Below, in pieces: positions 54,273 through 63,098 of a DNA stretch of 64,000 nucleotides. Every line of letters begins with the position of its first letter. Positions within the stretch are counted from its first letter, which is position 1. The DNA comes from Desulfosarcina alkanivorans. GTDB taxonomy: Bacteria > Desulfobacterota > Desulfobacteria > Desulfobacterales > Desulfosarcinaceae. The position numbers and the translations under genes were made by a program. The notes beneath the pieces were generated by a model. The model saw only the letters and a list, made by a program, of their open reading frames with translations. It ran no database searches and was not told the origin of the DNA. Location: contig NZ_AP021874.1 in the NCBI RefSeq assembly GCF_009688945.1, positions 4,960,001 through 5,024,000 on the forward strand, written 5' to 3'.

Positions 54273-55070
54273 TTACCCTTCGAACATCCCGGCCCGGAAG
54301 GCCTTGAGGTAGTTCATGCAGAAGTTGTCCTTGCCGGCCAGGGCCTCGGCGGCGATGATGTTGGCCATCATGCGCTGGTCCAGCGGGTTGATGATCGCCC
54401 CGTCCAGCCCCTTGGCAATGGCCATGGTCATGAAGGTCTGGTTCATGAACTTGCGCGCCGGCAGGCCGTAGCTGATGTTGCTCAGCCCGCAGGCCGTGTG
54501 AATGCCCGGATAGGTTGCGACGATTTTTTCGATGGTGTTGATGAATTCCACCCCGAAGGTGCCGTCCACCGACAGCGGCTGCACCAGCGGGTCCACGAAG
54601 ATGTTCTCCACCTTGACGTTGTTCTTCAAAAGCCCGCCCACCAGCTCATCGGCGATGCGCATGCGGTCGCCCACCGTCTGGGGCATGCCCGCGTCGCTCA
54701 TGCACAGGGCGATGACCTTCATGTCCGTATCGGCGACGATGGGCATGAGTTTGTCGTAGCGCTCCTTCTCCAGTGAGATGGAGTTGATCATGGGGGTGCC
54801 CTGGTGTACGGACAGGGCCGCTTCGATGGCGACAGGATCCGGGCTGTCGATGGCGCAGGGCCTGTCGGTGACCTGCTGTACGGTCTCGACCAGCCAGCGG
54901 AGGTATTCGGGCTCCTTGCCCACGAAGATGCCGGCGTTGACGTCGATATAGTCGGCCCCGGCGTCGGCCTGGTCCGTGGCCACCTGCTGGATGGCCGCGG
55001 CATCCTGGGTTTCGATGGCCGCCTTGATCGCCTTGCGGCTGGCGTTGATCAGTTCTCCGATGATGATCAT
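54273..55070 (-). CDS. Methyltetrahydrofolate:corrinoid methyltransferase (DHPS-like, MtvA/MtrH-type)
   Basis: A 265-residue TIM-barrel protein of the dihydropteroate-synthase-like pterin-binding family: MIIIGELINASRKAIKAAI, DYIDVNAGIFVGKEPEYLRW, CAIDSPDPVAIEAAL and HTACGLSNISYGLPARKFMN. It would transfer the methyl group from a methylated corrinoid protein to tetrahydrofolate. The ATG at 55070 (GGAG upstream) is preferred over one at 55097. It is the last gene of the mttB-mttC-type operon. Confidence 0.87.
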   Translation of the reverse strand: MIIIGELINASRKAIKAAIETQDAAAIQQVATDQADAGADYIDVNAGIFVGKEPEYLRWLVETVQQVTDRPCAIDSPDPVAIEAALSVHQGTPMINSISLEKERYDKLMPIVADTDMKVIALCMSDAGMPQTVGDRMRIADELVGGLLKNNVKVENIFVDPLVQPLSVDGTFGVEFINTIEKIVATYPGIHTACGLSNISYGLPARKFMNQTFMTMAIAKGLDGAIINPLDQRMMANIIAAEALAGKDNFCMNYLKAFRAGMFEG

Positions 55071-55155
55071 GGTATCTGCTCCGGGTTCTGGGTTCAATTG
55101 ATCGCGGCTGGAAGCCGCTCCTATCGGTCTTCTGCCTTCAGCCTGAAGCCTGCGG

Positions 55156-55779
55156 TTACGCCACCAGCTGCTTGACCAGCTTGACCGCCCCCGGGGCGTC
55201 GGCGCTGTATCCGTCGGCGCCGATCTGGTCGGCGAAGGCCTGGGTCACCGGGGCGCCCCCGATGATGGTCCGGGTCGCCATGCCGGCCTCTTTCACCGCC
55301 TTGACCGTGCTCTCCATGGACGGCATGGTGGTGGTCAGCAGGGCCGACAGGGCGATCACGTCGGCCTTCTTTTCCGCCGCCGTTTTGACGAAGGCCTCGC
55401 TGTCCACGTCCACCCCCAGGTCCACCACCTCGAACCCGGCGCCTTCCATCATCATGGCCACCAGGTTCTTGCCGATGTCGTGCAGGTCGCCCTTGACCGT
55501 GCCGATGACCACGACCCCCTTGCTCTGGCCCTGGCCCTCGGCCAGGTGGGGCTTGAGCAGCCCCAGGCCGGCCTTCATGGCCTGGGCCGCCATGAGCATT
55601 TCGGGCACGAACAGTTCGCCGGCGGAAAAGCGCTCGCCCACCTCGTCCATGGCGCTGATCAGCCCGTCGTTGAGAATGCTGTCGATGGCCGTGCCGGCGT
55701 CGATTTCCGCCTGGGTTTTGGCCGTTACCGTGGCCTCGTCAAAGGCCAGTACTGCGTTGAAAATGTCCTGGGTGGTCAT
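55156..55779 (-). CDS. Corrinoid protein (MttC/MtbC-type B12-binding)
   Basis: A 207-residue two-domain corrinoid shuttle protein. The helical N-terminal cap contains SAGELFVPEMLMAAQAMKAGL. The B12-binding domain has GDLHDIGKN with Asp98, His100 (lower cobalt ligand) and Gly103, then VSDGGV-type SALLTTTMPSM and GGAPVT. It accepts the methyl group from MttB and hands it to the methyltransferase encoded downstream. A GGAGGATCC-type site precedes the ATG. Confidence 0.92.
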   Translation of the reverse strand: MTTQDIFNAVLAFDEATVTAKTQAEIDAGTAIDSILNDGLISAMDEVGERFSAGELFVPEMLMAAQAMKAGLGLLKPHLAEGQGQSKGVVVIGTVKGDLHDIGKNLVAMMMEGAGFEVVDLGVDVDSEAFVKTAAEKKADVIALSALLTTTMPSMESTVKAVKEAGMATRTIIGGAPVTQAFADQIGADGYSADAPGAVKLVKQLVA

Positions 55780-55915
55780 AATGGATCCTCCTGCTGAATG
55801 TGATGGATTTAACTATAATCAGACCATTGCTGTATTAGTGCGACCATATAATATTTCAATTAAAAAAGTTGAAGCTTGTATTGAGGCCGACCCATAGGTC
55901 AACTGATGGTTGCCG
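55780..55915. other. Gap between mttB-type and corrinoid protein genes
   Basis: A 136-base gap, AT-rich in its centre. No promoter could be fixed; the genes are assumed to be one operon because a strong terminator follows the last gene and none is visible here. Confidence 0.3.
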
Positions 55916-57343
55916 TCAAGGATTATTCTTGCGTTTGGCGATGTAGGCCGACAACGCCGTCTCCACATCCAGATCGATGGGTGGCTTTTCATAGGCGGCC
56001 AGTCGCTGGCTGAGTTTTTCGGTGGCTGCCTGATCAATTCGTTTGGCCCCGGCAGCCTTCCAGCCGGCATGATTCTGCCGGTTGAAAAAGTCGGTCATGT
56101 AAAATTCCGTGCGGCACAGTTGGAATGTTTTGGGCTGGGTCAGGTACTGGCCGCCGATGCCAACGGCTTTTATCATTTCCACGTCGATGGCCGCTTCGGA
56201 ACAATCCATGGGTTGGATCAGTTTGCGGATGATACTGCACATCTCTTCGTCCATCAGAAATTTTTCATAACTCATGGCAATGTATGCGCCCAGGATGCCT
56301 GCCGAGTGCAGTATGAAATTAACCCCGCTGCGGGCGGCGGTAGACAGGGCCAGGGCGGACTCCCCCGCCGCCTGTCCGTCCGGGAAGTGGGCATCGGTCA
56401 GGCCGCCCCCGCTGCGGCTGGGAAGTTTATAGAACCTTGCCATCTGTGCCGTTGCGGAAACCACCATGGACAGTTCCGGGCAGCCGATGGCCAGTCCGCC
56501 GGTGCGCATGTCCATGGCGGACGATGTGGATCCATAGATTACCGGCGTGCCGGGATTGACGAGTTGCGCCAGGGTGATGCCCGCCAGGATCTCTGCGTTC
56601 TGCAGGGCCAGCACCCCGGAAAGGGTCACCGGTCCGGAGGAACCGGCCATGATCAGCGAGGCGATGACGCAGGCCTGGTTCGCCCGGGCCAGTTCGATCA
56701 GGGACCCGGCCATCTCATCGGAAAACTGAAGCGGCGACAGGGAATTGATCAGGGACACGCAGACCGGCCCCGCAGCGGCCAGTTTGTCCGGACCGCCCCA
56801 GAGAATGGAGGCCATCTCGATGCAGTCCCGGGCACCCTGCCTGGATACCGGGCTGCCCATAAAAGGTTTGTCGCATAAAACAATACTGGAGAACATCATG
56901 TCCAGGTGGGCGGTTTCGGGCGATACATCACCGGGTTCGATCATCATGAACCCGTTCATGTCGATACTCGTGGAGGTTTGGACCAGTTTGCAGAAATTAT
57001 CATAGTCCGTCATGGTGGCCTCCCGCTGGCCGCCGTCGGGCAGGGCAATGAAAGGGGCGCCATAGCCGGGCACAAAAACGAAATCATCCTCTCCGACAGC
57101 CACACTTTTTTCTGGGTTCCGGGCCGTCACCATGAATCTCGAAGGGGCGGTTTCGAGCGCTTTTCGAACCTGCGCTTCGGTCATGAAAACGGTTTTTCCA
57201 TCTATCCGGAATCCGTTGGCGGCGAAGATTTCCAAGGCTTCAGGCTCATTGAACGCCACCCCCACATCGGACAGCAATTCCATGGATGCATCATGAACCC
57301 GGGTCATCTGGGCCGTGGTGAACGTCTGCATTCGGTCATACAT
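55916..57343 (-). CDS. MttB-family corrinoid methyltransferase, non-pyrrolysine type
   Basis: A 475-residue TIM-barrel methyltransferase of the trimethylamine:corrinoid MttB superfamily. It reads straight through with no in-frame amber codon, so it lacks pyrrolysine and is of the kind that includes glycine betaine and other quaternary-amine methyltransferases. Motifs include MTDYDNFCKLVQTSTSID, GPVTLSGVLALQNAEILAGI, PVIYGSTSSAMDMRTGGLAIG and FHDQGQAA-like SALALSTAARS. Which methylated amine it uses cannot be told from sequence. A good AAGGAGA site precedes the ATG. It heads the operon under a divergent sigma-54 activator. Confidence 0.9.
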   Translation of the reverse strand: MYDRMQTFTTAQMTRVHDASMELLSDVGVAFNEPEALEIFAANGFRIDGKTVFMTEAQVRKALETAPSRFMVTARNPEKSVAVGEDDFVFVPGYGAPFIALPDGGQREATMTDYDNFCKLVQTSTSIDMNGFMMIEPGDVSPETAHLDMMFSSIVLCDKPFMGSPVSRQGARDCIEMASILWGGPDKLAAAGPVCVSLINSLSPLQFSDEMAGSLIELARANQACVIASLIMAGSSGPVTLSGVLALQNAEILAGITLAQLVNPGTPVIYGSTSSAMDMRTGGLAIGCPELSMVVSATAQMARFYKLPSRSGGGLTDAHFPDGQAAGESALALSTAARSGVNFILHSAGILGAYIAMSYEKFLMDEEMCSIIRKLIQPMDCSEAAIDVEMIKAVGIGGQYLTQPKTFQLCRTEFYMTDFFNRQNHAGWKAAGAKRIDQAATEKLSQRLAAYEKPPIDLDVETALSAYIAKRKNNP

Positions 57344-57507
57344 GTTCCAGTCTCCTTCTTGTTGTGGTCAATGGCGACAGGTGGTTTTGTTTTTCGTCGC
57401 TGCCGACCGGCATCACCGCTTGCCTTCCCTTTAAACCGAAGGGGCAGGCCCGGAAGCAGCCGGTGACGAGTAGAAAGACCGTCCACGGGGTACTTGGACC
57501 GGATTCA

Positions 57508-57524
57508 AAGCAGGTTGTATGCCA
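57508..57524 (-). promoter_or_regulatory. Candidate sigma-54 promoter of the methyltransferase operon
   Basis: Minus-strand TGGCATACAACCTGCTT. The GG (-24) and GC (-12) are exactly ten bases apart and TGGCA and TGC are consensus. It lies about 165 bases upstream of the mttB-type start codon. Confidence 0.6.
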
Positions 57525-57704
57525 TCGGATATTCCTGTCCTCATCGTGGCAGCCGGGTTTTCCTGCCAGTGTGGTGGCTTTGGTGATTCAACCATCCAAC
57601 ATTTTGAAATGTAAGGTGTATTGAGTTTGCGCCAGAATGAGGCCGAGGCGATGACAGGTGCAGGCGTGGGGATGGCATGTCAGCATGGACGGATAAAACG
57701 ACAA

Positions 57705-57739
57705 AAAATATTACACAATATTTTGAAAAAATGTTTTCA
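57705..57739. promoter_or_regulatory. Adjacent palindromes, putative activator-binding sites
   Basis: AAAATATT-ACAC-AATATTTT (57705-57724) abuts TGAAAA-AATG-TTTTCA (57724-57739). They lie about 180-215 bases upstream of the sigma-54 promoter, a normal place for an enhancer site, and the second overlaps the -35 of the activator gene's own candidate promoter. Confidence 0.5.
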
Positions 57740-57763
57740 TCGACCAAAAATTTTACATATATT
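57734..57763 (+). promoter_or_regulatory. Candidate promoter of the sigma-54 activator gene
   Basis: TTTTCA (57734-57739), 18-base spacer, TATATT (57758-57763). The first palindrome arm overlaps the -35, which would allow autorepression. Confidence 0.4.
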
Positions 57764-57811
57764 CAATTGTGATGATTCACTTCCCATAACGACCATCCAT
57801 GGAGGCCCACC

Positions 57812-59332
57812 TTGCCCGATCTGCCCGCAAATCGATCCCTTCAGCCGGAAATCGGCCATATGGACTTCTTGCCGGTCTTCGATGCCTTTGATGAAGGTGT
57901 CATCGTGACGGATACGGACGGCCGCATTCTTTTCTACAACGAATCCCAGGCGGCGATTGACGATCTTCGACCGGGAAACGTGATCGGGAAACAGATCGCG
58001 GAGGTCTATCAGCTGGATTGGCACGACAGCATGATATTCAGGTGCATGGAAGCCAACGCCCCCATCCTCGGCAGGCTGTTTTTTTACCGGACCTGCAAGG
58101 GGAAACTGGCCAATACCATCCACAGTGTCTTTCCGCTGCATGTCAACCACGCGCTGGTGGGGGCCATCTGCTTCGTCAAAAATTACAACCTGCTGGAAAA
58201 GGTCCTGTCCGGCGTTTCCAGCCTGTCCCCGCCCGCCCACCCGGAAATGGCCAACGGCACCCGCTACCGCTTTACCGATATCGTGGGGGCGGATGAGCGT
58301 TTTCTGCAGGCCCTGACCATGGCCCGGCTCGCTGCGGAGAGCCGTTCGCCGGTAATGCTTTTCGGTGAGACCGGTTCGGGCAAAGAGATGTTCGCCCAGG
58401 GCATTCACAATTACAGCCCGCGAAAAGAAAAGCCCTTTGTGGGCATCAATTGTGCGGCGATTCCGGACACGCTCTTGGAAGGCATGCTTTTCGGAACGGT
58501 AAAAGGGGCCTTCACCGGAGCCATGGACAAGATGGGACTTTTCGAGCAGGCCAACGGCGGCACCCTGTTTCTGGATGAGATCAATTCCATGCCCATTGCC
58601 CTCCAGGCCAAGCTGCTGCGGGTTCTCCAGGAAAAAAAAATCCGGCGTGTCGGGGCATCCGGTGAGGTGCCCATCGCCGTGAAGATCATCAGTTCGGTGA
58701 ACATTCCGGCCCACCAGGCCATCCGGGAACGGCAATTGCGCATGGACCTTTTTTATCGTCTGGCCGTGGTTTACATCGCGATCCCCCCCCTCCGCGACCA
58801 GCCCGCAGGCGTCGATACCCTGACCCGCCATTTCATTTACAAGAACAATCTGGCCCTGAACAAAAAGGTACAGGGGGTCAGCGAGCCGGTCATGGATTTT
58901 TTTCGAAGTTATCACTGGCCGGGGAACGTCCGCGAACTCGAACACCTGATCGAGGGGGCCATGAACACCATCGGGCCGGACACGATCCTGCGCACCGCTC
59001 ACCTGCCGCCGCATCTGCTCCTCCATCAGATTCGCGATGAAGATCCGCCATTGCATGTATTGCCCTTAGATGGGTCTGCCAATAAAATGGCTGGGGCCAC
59101 CGGCCGTTCCGGTGTCGGCCTGACCGCTCCCGGCAGCGGGGTCCGGGACCTTCGCCTTCAGCGTCAGGGGCAGGAAGCGAAGCTGATCGATGACGCCCTG
59201 ACGGCTGCCGGCGGTAATGTGTCCCAGGCTGCCAGGATGTTGAATGTATCGCGTCAACTGGTGCACTACAAGATGCGCAAATATGGACTGGTCCGGGATC
59301 GGTACCGGGGAAAAAACAGGACGCCCCGATAA
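57812..59332 (+). CDS. Sigma-54 activator with PAS sensor domain
   Basis: A 506-residue enhancer-binding protein. Domains in order: a PAS-type sensor (residues about 20-125, with GVIVTDTDGRILFYNESQAAIDD in part), an AAA+ domain with Walker A GETGSGKE (185-192) and the sigma-54 loop GAFTGA (232-237), Walker B LFLDEINSM, and a Fis-type helix-turn-helix near the end (VSQAARMLNVSRQLVHYKM). It starts at TTG 57812 after GGAGG; ATG 57860 is the alternative. It faces the methyltransferase operon and very likely controls it. The PAS signal is unknown. Confidence 0.9.
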   Translation: MPDLPANRSLQPEIGHMDFLPVFDAFDEGVIVTDTDGRILFYNESQAAIDDLRPGNVIGKQIAEVYQLDWHDSMIFRCMEANAPILGRLFFYRTCKGKLANTIHSVFPLHVNHALVGAICFVKNYNLLEKVLSGVSSLSPPAHPEMANGTRYRFTDIVGADERFLQALTMARLAAESRSPVMLFGETGSGKEMFAQGIHNYSPRKEKPFVGINCAAIPDTLLEGMLFGTVKGAFTGAMDKMGLFEQANGGTLFLDEINSMPIALQAKLLRVLQEKKIRRVGASGEVPIAVKIISSVNIPAHQAIRERQLRMDLFYRLAVVYIAIPPLRDQPAGVDTLTRHFIYKNNLALNKKVQGVSEPVMDFFRSYHWPGNVRELEHLIEGAMNTIGPDTILRTAHLPPHLLLHQIRDEDPPLHVLPLDGSANKMAGATGRSGVGLTAPGSGVRDLRLQRQGQEAKLIDDALTAAGGNVSQAARMLNVSRQLVHYKMRKYGLVRDRYRGKNRTPR

Positions 59333-59357
59333 AGCCCGGCCATGTCGGTGGGCACGA

Positions 59358-60323
59358 TTACCGGGACGCGCCCATTGAGCCGCTTTCAAGGGTCAGGGTG
59401 TCCAGGTACAGGGTTCGCGGGGCAGGCAGGCTGACGGCAAATAGATGGAACCCGGTGATCTGTTTCAGATCCATTTTACGACCCGAGGGCGCATCCTCCA
59501 CATCTTTCAGGGGGACGCGGATTCGGTTCCATCCTTCCTGTATGAGATAGGACCGGTTGAATCGGTCATGGTAACGGTACCCGGAGACATCATGGCGGTG
59601 ATCGTGGATTTTACAGGTCAGGCGAACCGGTTCGGTGTCCGGGTTGAACACGCTGAAGGAGATCCACGCCCATCCCAGCCAGTTGCCGGGGAAATAGCGC
59701 AGTGCCGGGCCGGAATATTTGTCCGTGTTGAGATCCATACGCAGCGACGCCCGGCCGGAATGGGCGAGCGTATGATCGATGGTCAGACCCGTATGGCCGG
59801 ACCATCGATCCCTTTCAAAAGGGGTTTCGAAATCGGCAAGAACCGGGAAATCCCGCCGCGCGGCCCACTCGTCCACCAAGGCCCGGGCGACCGGAATCAG
59901 GGTGATCAGGAGAAGCCCGAGGGTGGCTGCCTGGAATATCCGGCGCCGGCGTCGATTCACAAAGGCGCGTTTGGGAAAAAGAAAGAACAGGGCCAGAAGG
60001 CAACCGACTGCATTTCGACCCATATCTCCCCATGCGGGATAACGACCGCACAGCCCCTGTACAACCTCCACGGACCCACCCACCGCAAAGCAGCACAGCA
60101 GCACCACGACGGCCTGTTGACCGAATGATGCAGCGGCCAGCCACGGCCAGTTGCCTATCAGCAGCAGTGCCCAGACGGCAAATGCCGCGATGTGCCCCAG
60201 GTCCCAGGTGTGTTTGAAAGATCGGGAATCAACCAGGTCGGGCCCGCCGACAAACAAGAAGACCACGCAAATAACGGCAACAAGCAGCAGGCCTTTTTGC
60301 TTGAGCGTGGAGGCGGGGGGCAT
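59358..60323 (-). CDS. VanZ-like membrane protein with C-terminal carbohydrate-binding-like domain
   Basis: A 321-residue protein. The N-terminal part has about four membrane segments with the VanZ-like pattern HTWDLGHIAAFAVWALLL. The C-terminal domain of about 150 residues (ADFETPFERDRWSGHTGLTID, SGRASLRMDLNT, GFHLFAVSLPAPRTLYLDTLTL in part) is beta-rich, resembling a carbohydrate-binding module. It begins two bases after the OleA-like gene stop, so they are co-expressed. Its role is unknown. Confidence 0.72.
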   Translation of the reverse strand: MPPASTLKQKGLLLVAVICVVFLFVGGPDLVDSRSFKHTWDLGHIAAFAVWALLLIGNWPWLAAASFGQQAVVVLLCCFAVGGSVEVVQGLCGRYPAWGDMGRNAVGCLLALFFLFPKRAFVNRRRRRIFQAATLGLLLITLIPVARALVDEWAARRDFPVLADFETPFERDRWSGHTGLTIDHTLAHSGRASLRMDLNTDKYSGPALRYFPGNWLGWAWISFSVFNPDTEPVRLTCKIHDHRHDVSGYRYHDRFNRSYLIQEGWNRIRVPLKDVEDAPSGRKMDLKQITGFHLFAVSLPAPRTLYLDTLTLESGSMGASR

Positions 60324-60325
60324 GC

Positions 60326-61354
60326 CTACCAGGTCAGGCTCATCATCGAGCAGTTCAGGCCGCTGCCGATGCCCATGAGCGCCACGTGATGGCCGGGATG
60401 AAGGCGGCCGGATTCGGCGGCCTGGCTCAAGGTGATGGGCACGGCCGCCGGACCGATGTTGCCCAGGGTGGGAAAGTTGAGATGGTGCTTTTCCGGGGTC
60501 AGGCCCAGTTTTTCGTTGAGCACGTCCATATTCCGCTGGCTCACCTGGTGGGGCATGTAGGCGTCGATTTCGGCATCGCTCCAGCGGTTCAGGGTGCTGG
60601 TGGCCAGGTCCCAGGTTTTTTTTGCCAGTTCCACGCCGAAGATGAGCACCTTGGAGGCATCGGCGGTCATCCGGTCCCGCTGGCCCAGGCAGAGGCGGCA
60701 GTGGCGGGTGGCGGCCCGGGTCACCGCGCCGTTGGCCCGATGACCGGATGTGGCCAGGTCCCGCCGGCACAGGATCATGGCCACCGCTCCGGAACCCAGG
60801 GTGAGGGTGGCGAACTGGTCCCGGAAGGATTCCGGACCGGCATCCGGTTTTTGCAGCCGTTGGATGGTGGCCTCCACCACTTCCCTGGAGTTCTCCCCGT
60901 CAACGATGAGGCCGTAGTCGATCAGTCCGGCATCGATCATCATGCCCACACTGGCCATGCCGTTGACGAAACCCAGGCAGGCATTGCCCATATCGTAGTT
61001 GATGCAGTGGTCGGCCAGTCCCAGGTTGCCGTGCACCAGACTGGCCACGGACGGCTCGATGTAGTCCTTGGAAACCGAGGTGCTGATCAGGCAGCCGATG
61101 GCCTCCCGGGGGATGCCCGTTTTCTCCAGCACCTTTTCGGCTGCCAGGGTGGCCACGTCGCTGGCCTGTTGGCCGGCATCCCAGAAGCGCCGTTCGCGGA
61201 TGCCGGTGAGCCCTTCGATGAGCCCTGGCTTGATGCCCATGCGCTGCATCGGGCCGGAAAGCTGTGCTTCGATTTCGGCGGAGGTGATCACGGTGGCGGG
61301 CAGCACACATTCCACCGCTTCGATAGCGACATTGTTGAAAAACAGCGGTTTCAT
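60326..61354 (-). CDS. OleA-like thiolase-superfamily condensing enzyme
   Basis: A 342-residue ketosynthase-III-fold enzyme. It has the FabH triad Cys126 (DMGNACLGF), His269 (MPHQVSQRN) and Asn299 (TLGNIGPAAVP), plus Glu100 (SKDYIEPS), the extra residue typical of OleA. Long stretches such as STSVSKDYIEPSVASLVHGN and IGSGLNCSM parallel OleA, which joins two acyl-CoAs head to head into a beta-keto acid for long-chain olefins or ketones. OleB and OleD were not recognised nearby. The ATG at 61354 (AAAGGGA upstream) is preferred over longer frames. Confidence 0.85.
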   Translation of the reverse strand: MKPLFFNNVAIEAVECVLPATVITSAEIEAQLSGPMQRMGIKPGLIEGLTGIRERRFWDAGQQASDVATLAAEKVLEKTGIPREAIGCLISTSVSKDYIEPSVASLVHGNLGLADHCINYDMGNACLGFVNGMASVGMMIDAGLIDYGLIVDGENSREVVEATIQRLQKPDAGPESFRDQFATLTLGSGAVAMILCRRDLATSGHRANGAVTRAATRHCRLCLGQRDRMTADASKVLIFGVELAKKTWDLATSTLNRWSDAEIDAYMPHQVSQRNMDVLNEKLGLTPEKHHLNFPTLGNIGPAAVPITLSQAAESGRLHPGHHVALMGIGSGLNCSMMSLTW

Positions 61355-61606
61355 GATTTCCCTTTCCATGCGATAGCAATTCGCGGGCAGGCGACGCCTG
61401 CGGAGCCTTTTTCCTGTTCCCATACCATGGTTGATGCCGCCGGAAAATACCCAAGGCCATAATTTGCCATGGGTGTGAAGAATCCGCCGCAACGATACGA
61501 ATGCACGGAGATATCGCCGGGGCCTTTAATTCGGGGCGAAAATGGGATAAAAATTCTTTTAGGTTTGTCGTTGCCCTAACCCGACAGCATCCGGTGGACG
61601 CCTATC

Positions 61607-62500
61607 ATGAACCGTTTAGAAAGCCTTCCGTATCTCCAGCCGGTGGCCCCTCGTATCTATCTGGCCGCCGGGCCCGCCAATGGACGGTTTCCCCATTGCA
61701 ATGGTTTTCTGCTGCTCGGAGACCGGGCCGTGCCGATCGAATTCGTGAGATCGATGGCCGGAGGCGCATCGACACCCTGATTGTCAGTCACTCCCATCCC
61801 GATCACATTTTGTCCTGGCATGTGCTCGACGATCGGCAATTGGTTCTACCGGCCCAGACACCGTCGTCGGTGGGCGATCTGCGATTGCTCGGGCTGCGAT
61901 TCGTGGAGGCGCGGCAGGATGCGCACTATACTGCACGCAGGTGGCGGAGCGGCGGCTGGGGATCCGGCCCCTGCGCCGGCCGGACCGCCGATTCGATGCC
62001 GGCGATGTGCTGGATTTTGGCGCCATTCAACTCCTGGCGATTCATGCGCCGGGCCACCTGGACGATCATTATTGTTTTCTGGAAACGAAGACGGGAACGC
62101 TCTTTTCCATCGATATCGATTTCACCGGGTTCGGTCCCTGGTACGGCAGCCCGGAAGGCGATATCAACCGGTTTCGCGAGAGTGTGACGATGCTTCGCAG
62201 CCTGACCTTCTACCTGATCTGCGCATCCCATAAAACGCCCATCCCCCGGGCCGATGCCGATGATTATTTCGACCGATACCTGAATGCCTTTGACCGGCAG
62301 AAAATGGCGGTTTTTGACCTGTGCCGGCAGAGGGGATGGATTTAGAGGCGATGGTGCGAAACTCCCCCTTCTACCGAAACCGGATGGCTGACGGGACCCT
62401 CCAGCGCATTTTCGAAACCCAGATGATCCGCAAGAATCTGGCGAAGCTGGCCAATGAGCATCGTATCGTCCGGGGAAAAGGCCGCTATCGCGCCGCCTGA
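61607..62500 (+). pseudogene. Metallo-beta-lactamase-fold hydrolase, multiply frameshifted
   Basis: One MBL-fold protein is spread over several frames. It starts MNRLESLPYLQPVAPRIYL near 61607. Near 61740 it shifts frame and loses part of the normal VLIDTG strand. The metal motif HSHPDH follows at about 61794. It shifts again near 61935 to reach DVLDFGAIQLLAIHAPGHL and DIDFTGFGPW, and a third time near 62333 at a GGGG run to continue GMDLEAMVRNSPFYRNRM, ending at 62500. Either a decayed gene or sequence errors. The metal-binding residues remain, so the function may have been intact recently. Confidence 0.65.
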
Positions 62501-62515
62501 TCCGGATTGACGGAA

Positions 62516-63098
62516 CTACCGCCGCAACGCGCTGTCCATGTCCCCGGCCAGTTTGCGGGCGGCGGCGCGGGCATCTTCTCCCAGGGCTTCCGGGGGCGGT
62601 GCAGAAGGGGATGACGGTCTGGTTCACGACCCGGGCCTTGCAAAAATTGCTCATCCGCCGGAAGACCGTCTGGATAACATCGGCGTTTCCTTCCACCGGA
62701 CCGGCGCAGGTCACCAGCAGGGCGGTGGGTTTGCCGGCGATGAGAGAGCGGTGGCGGGGGGTCCCGAAACCGGCGACCAGACACACGTGGCGATCGATGA
62801 GCGCCTTCATCTGGGCAGGAAAGTCCCAGCAATAGAGCGGGCTGCTGTAAATCAAGGCATCGGCGGCCATCATGCGTTCGAATACGGCATTGGCGTCATC
62901 CTCCTGCACGCAGCCGGGCCGATCCGTTTTTTTCCGGCAGACCTCGCATCCCTGGCAGCCGCTGACCTTCATGGCGGGAACGACCAGCCGTGTCACCTGA
63001 TGCCCATGCCTGGCGACCCGTTCCTTTTCCACCATATCCAGCACCCTAGCCGTGTTGCTCTTTTCACGGGGGCTGCCCAGCAGGGTCAGGACATTCAT
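62516..63098 (-). CDS. Flavodoxin-like NAD(P)H oxidoreductase, frameshifted near its C-terminus
   Basis: Flavin-dependent reductase of the flavodoxin-like fold, about 190 residues if the frame is restored. The N-terminus MNVLTLLGSPREKSNTARV has the FMN phosphate site; a cysteine cluster (VSGCQGCEVCRKK) suggests an iron-sulfur or redox-active site as in FMN/Fe-S reductases. Later YSSPLYCWDFPAQMKALIDR is the family signature. A shift at the five-G run 62592-62596 (plus strand) is needed to read EALGEDARAAARKLAGDMDS and stop at 62516. Its start overlaps the ligase stop by four bases. Confidence 0.7.

Larger units (their letters stand above)
57344..57811. other. Divergent control region, methyltransferase operon and sigma-54 activator
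   Basis: 468 bases. Holds the -24/-12 element near 57516, two adjacent palindromes near 57705-57739, and a sigma-70 candidate for the activator gene near 57734-57763. The stretch near 57690-57790 is strongly AT-rich. Confidence 0.55.

Noticed and set aside
55916-57343. Pyrrolysine (UAG) codon in the MttB homologue
   Set aside because: The frame reads from ATG to its stop with no in-frame UAG, so it is the non-pyrrolysine type.
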